From assembly GCF_000001735.4 (NCBI RefSeq), contig NC_003070.9, forward strand, positions 11,464,001 to 11,528,000: a DNA stretch of 64,000 bases, read 5' to 3'. Shown piece after piece: positions 63,728-64,000 of this stretch. The translations under genes and the position numbers were made by a program. Under the pieces are notes generated by a model that made no database searches, had not been told where the DNA came from, and worked only from the letters and a program-made list of their open reading frames with translations. Source of the DNA: Arabidopsis thaliana. Taxonomy: Eukaryota; Streptophyta; Magnoliopsida; Brassicales; Brassicaceae. Every line of letters starts with the position of its first letter. Position 1 is the stretch's first letter.

Positions 63728-64000
63728 ATGTCTTCCTCCGGTAGTCCGGTACACAGTACCCTAATTTCTAACTCCGGCGATGAAAACACTGATCATTCCT
63801 CCGCAGTACACAAGCTTATCGCTGTTATCAACGGCGGAGCCATCGGTTTGCTGCAGATCACAGAGAATTCCTCAGCTTCAACCAATACTGCAGATCGTCA
63901 AGCCACTATCCTCTCTTTCTGTGTCTTTATTCTGATCTACGTCGTCCTCCGAGTCACTGAAGTAAAGCTCAATAGAAACCAAGCTCCGATCCATCACTTC
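63728..64000 (+). CDS. Partial gene, putative single-TM protein, runs off the window
   Basis: The frame is open from the ATG at 63728 to the window edge (91 codons, no stop). It has strong coding character: codon use richer in C/G than the surroundings, a TATA box upstream, and no stops. The first 25 residues are Ser/Asn-rich and polar (MSSSGSPVHSTLISNSGDEN). They are followed by a helix-like HKLIAVINGGAIGLLQI and a probable transmembrane segment (ILSFCVFILIYVVLRVTEV) at about residues 63-81. The end of the available sequence is NRNQAPIHHF. I do not recognise the family. Intron positions and the C-terminus lie outside the window. Confidence 0.65.
   Translation, partial: MSSSGSPVHSTLISNSGDENTDHSSAVHKLIAVINGGAIGLLQITENSSASTNTADRQATILSFCVFILIYVVLRVTEVKLNRNQAPIHHF

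Overview
The window reads as nuclear DNA of a crucifer, most likely Arabidopsis thaliana or a very close relative. It is AT-rich, has short GT-AG introns, and carries angiosperm genes in an order I recall from A. thaliana chromosome 1 (about At1g31930 to At1g32049): XLG3, a small unknown, a terpene synthase, the STRS1/RH5 helicase, an F-box relic and a B3/DUF313 gene. Species and locus come from recall of gene order, not from a search.

Layout. 1-19 kb is ordinary gene space: XLG3 (+, 8 coding exons), a small secreted-protein candidate (+), a conserved plant protein of unknown role (-, 3 exons), a short retroposon with a perfect target-site duplication, a truncated F-box gene, a TPS-a terpene synthase (+, 7 exons), an uncharacterised ORF beside an LTR relic, and the DEAD-box helicase STRS1 (+, 13 exons, one GC-AG intron). 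Spliced lengths of XLG3 (848 aa) and STRS1 (537 aa) match the A. thaliana proteins as I remember them, so both look intact.

20-33 kb is a repeat-rich block. Two related unknown ORFs lie in opposite orientation at its ends. Between them are an element with about 250-bp inverted arms, a poly-A-tailed insertion, a three-unit tandem array of roughly 1-kb units with an LTR relic nested in the middle unit, and a Tourist-like MITE. 34.3-36.9 kb is a near-symmetrical inverted repeat (arms about 1.25 kb, tiny loop), a natural hairpin locus.

37.6-49.1 kb is an F-box/LRR/FBD gene (-) split by a young Tat-lineage Ty3/gypsy element. The element is flanked by a perfect 153-bp duplication of host exon sequence. 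50.6-51.6 kb is an intact B3/DUF313 gene with an EAR-like motif. 53.9-57.6 kb is an older, much reduced element of the same type in the opposite orientation. 57.9-62.8 kb holds two related Helitron-like copies and a Stowaway-like MITE. The window ends with a short minisatellite and the start of an unrecognised single-TM protein gene that runs off the edge.

The host genes are independent (G-protein signalling, terpenoid synthesis, ribosome/RNA helicase work, transcription) and do not form a pathway. I found no convincing new multi-gene system. The best candidates for novelty are the hairpin locus, the inverted ORF pair with its surrounding repeats, and the unusual 153-bp duplication at the retrotransposon insertion.
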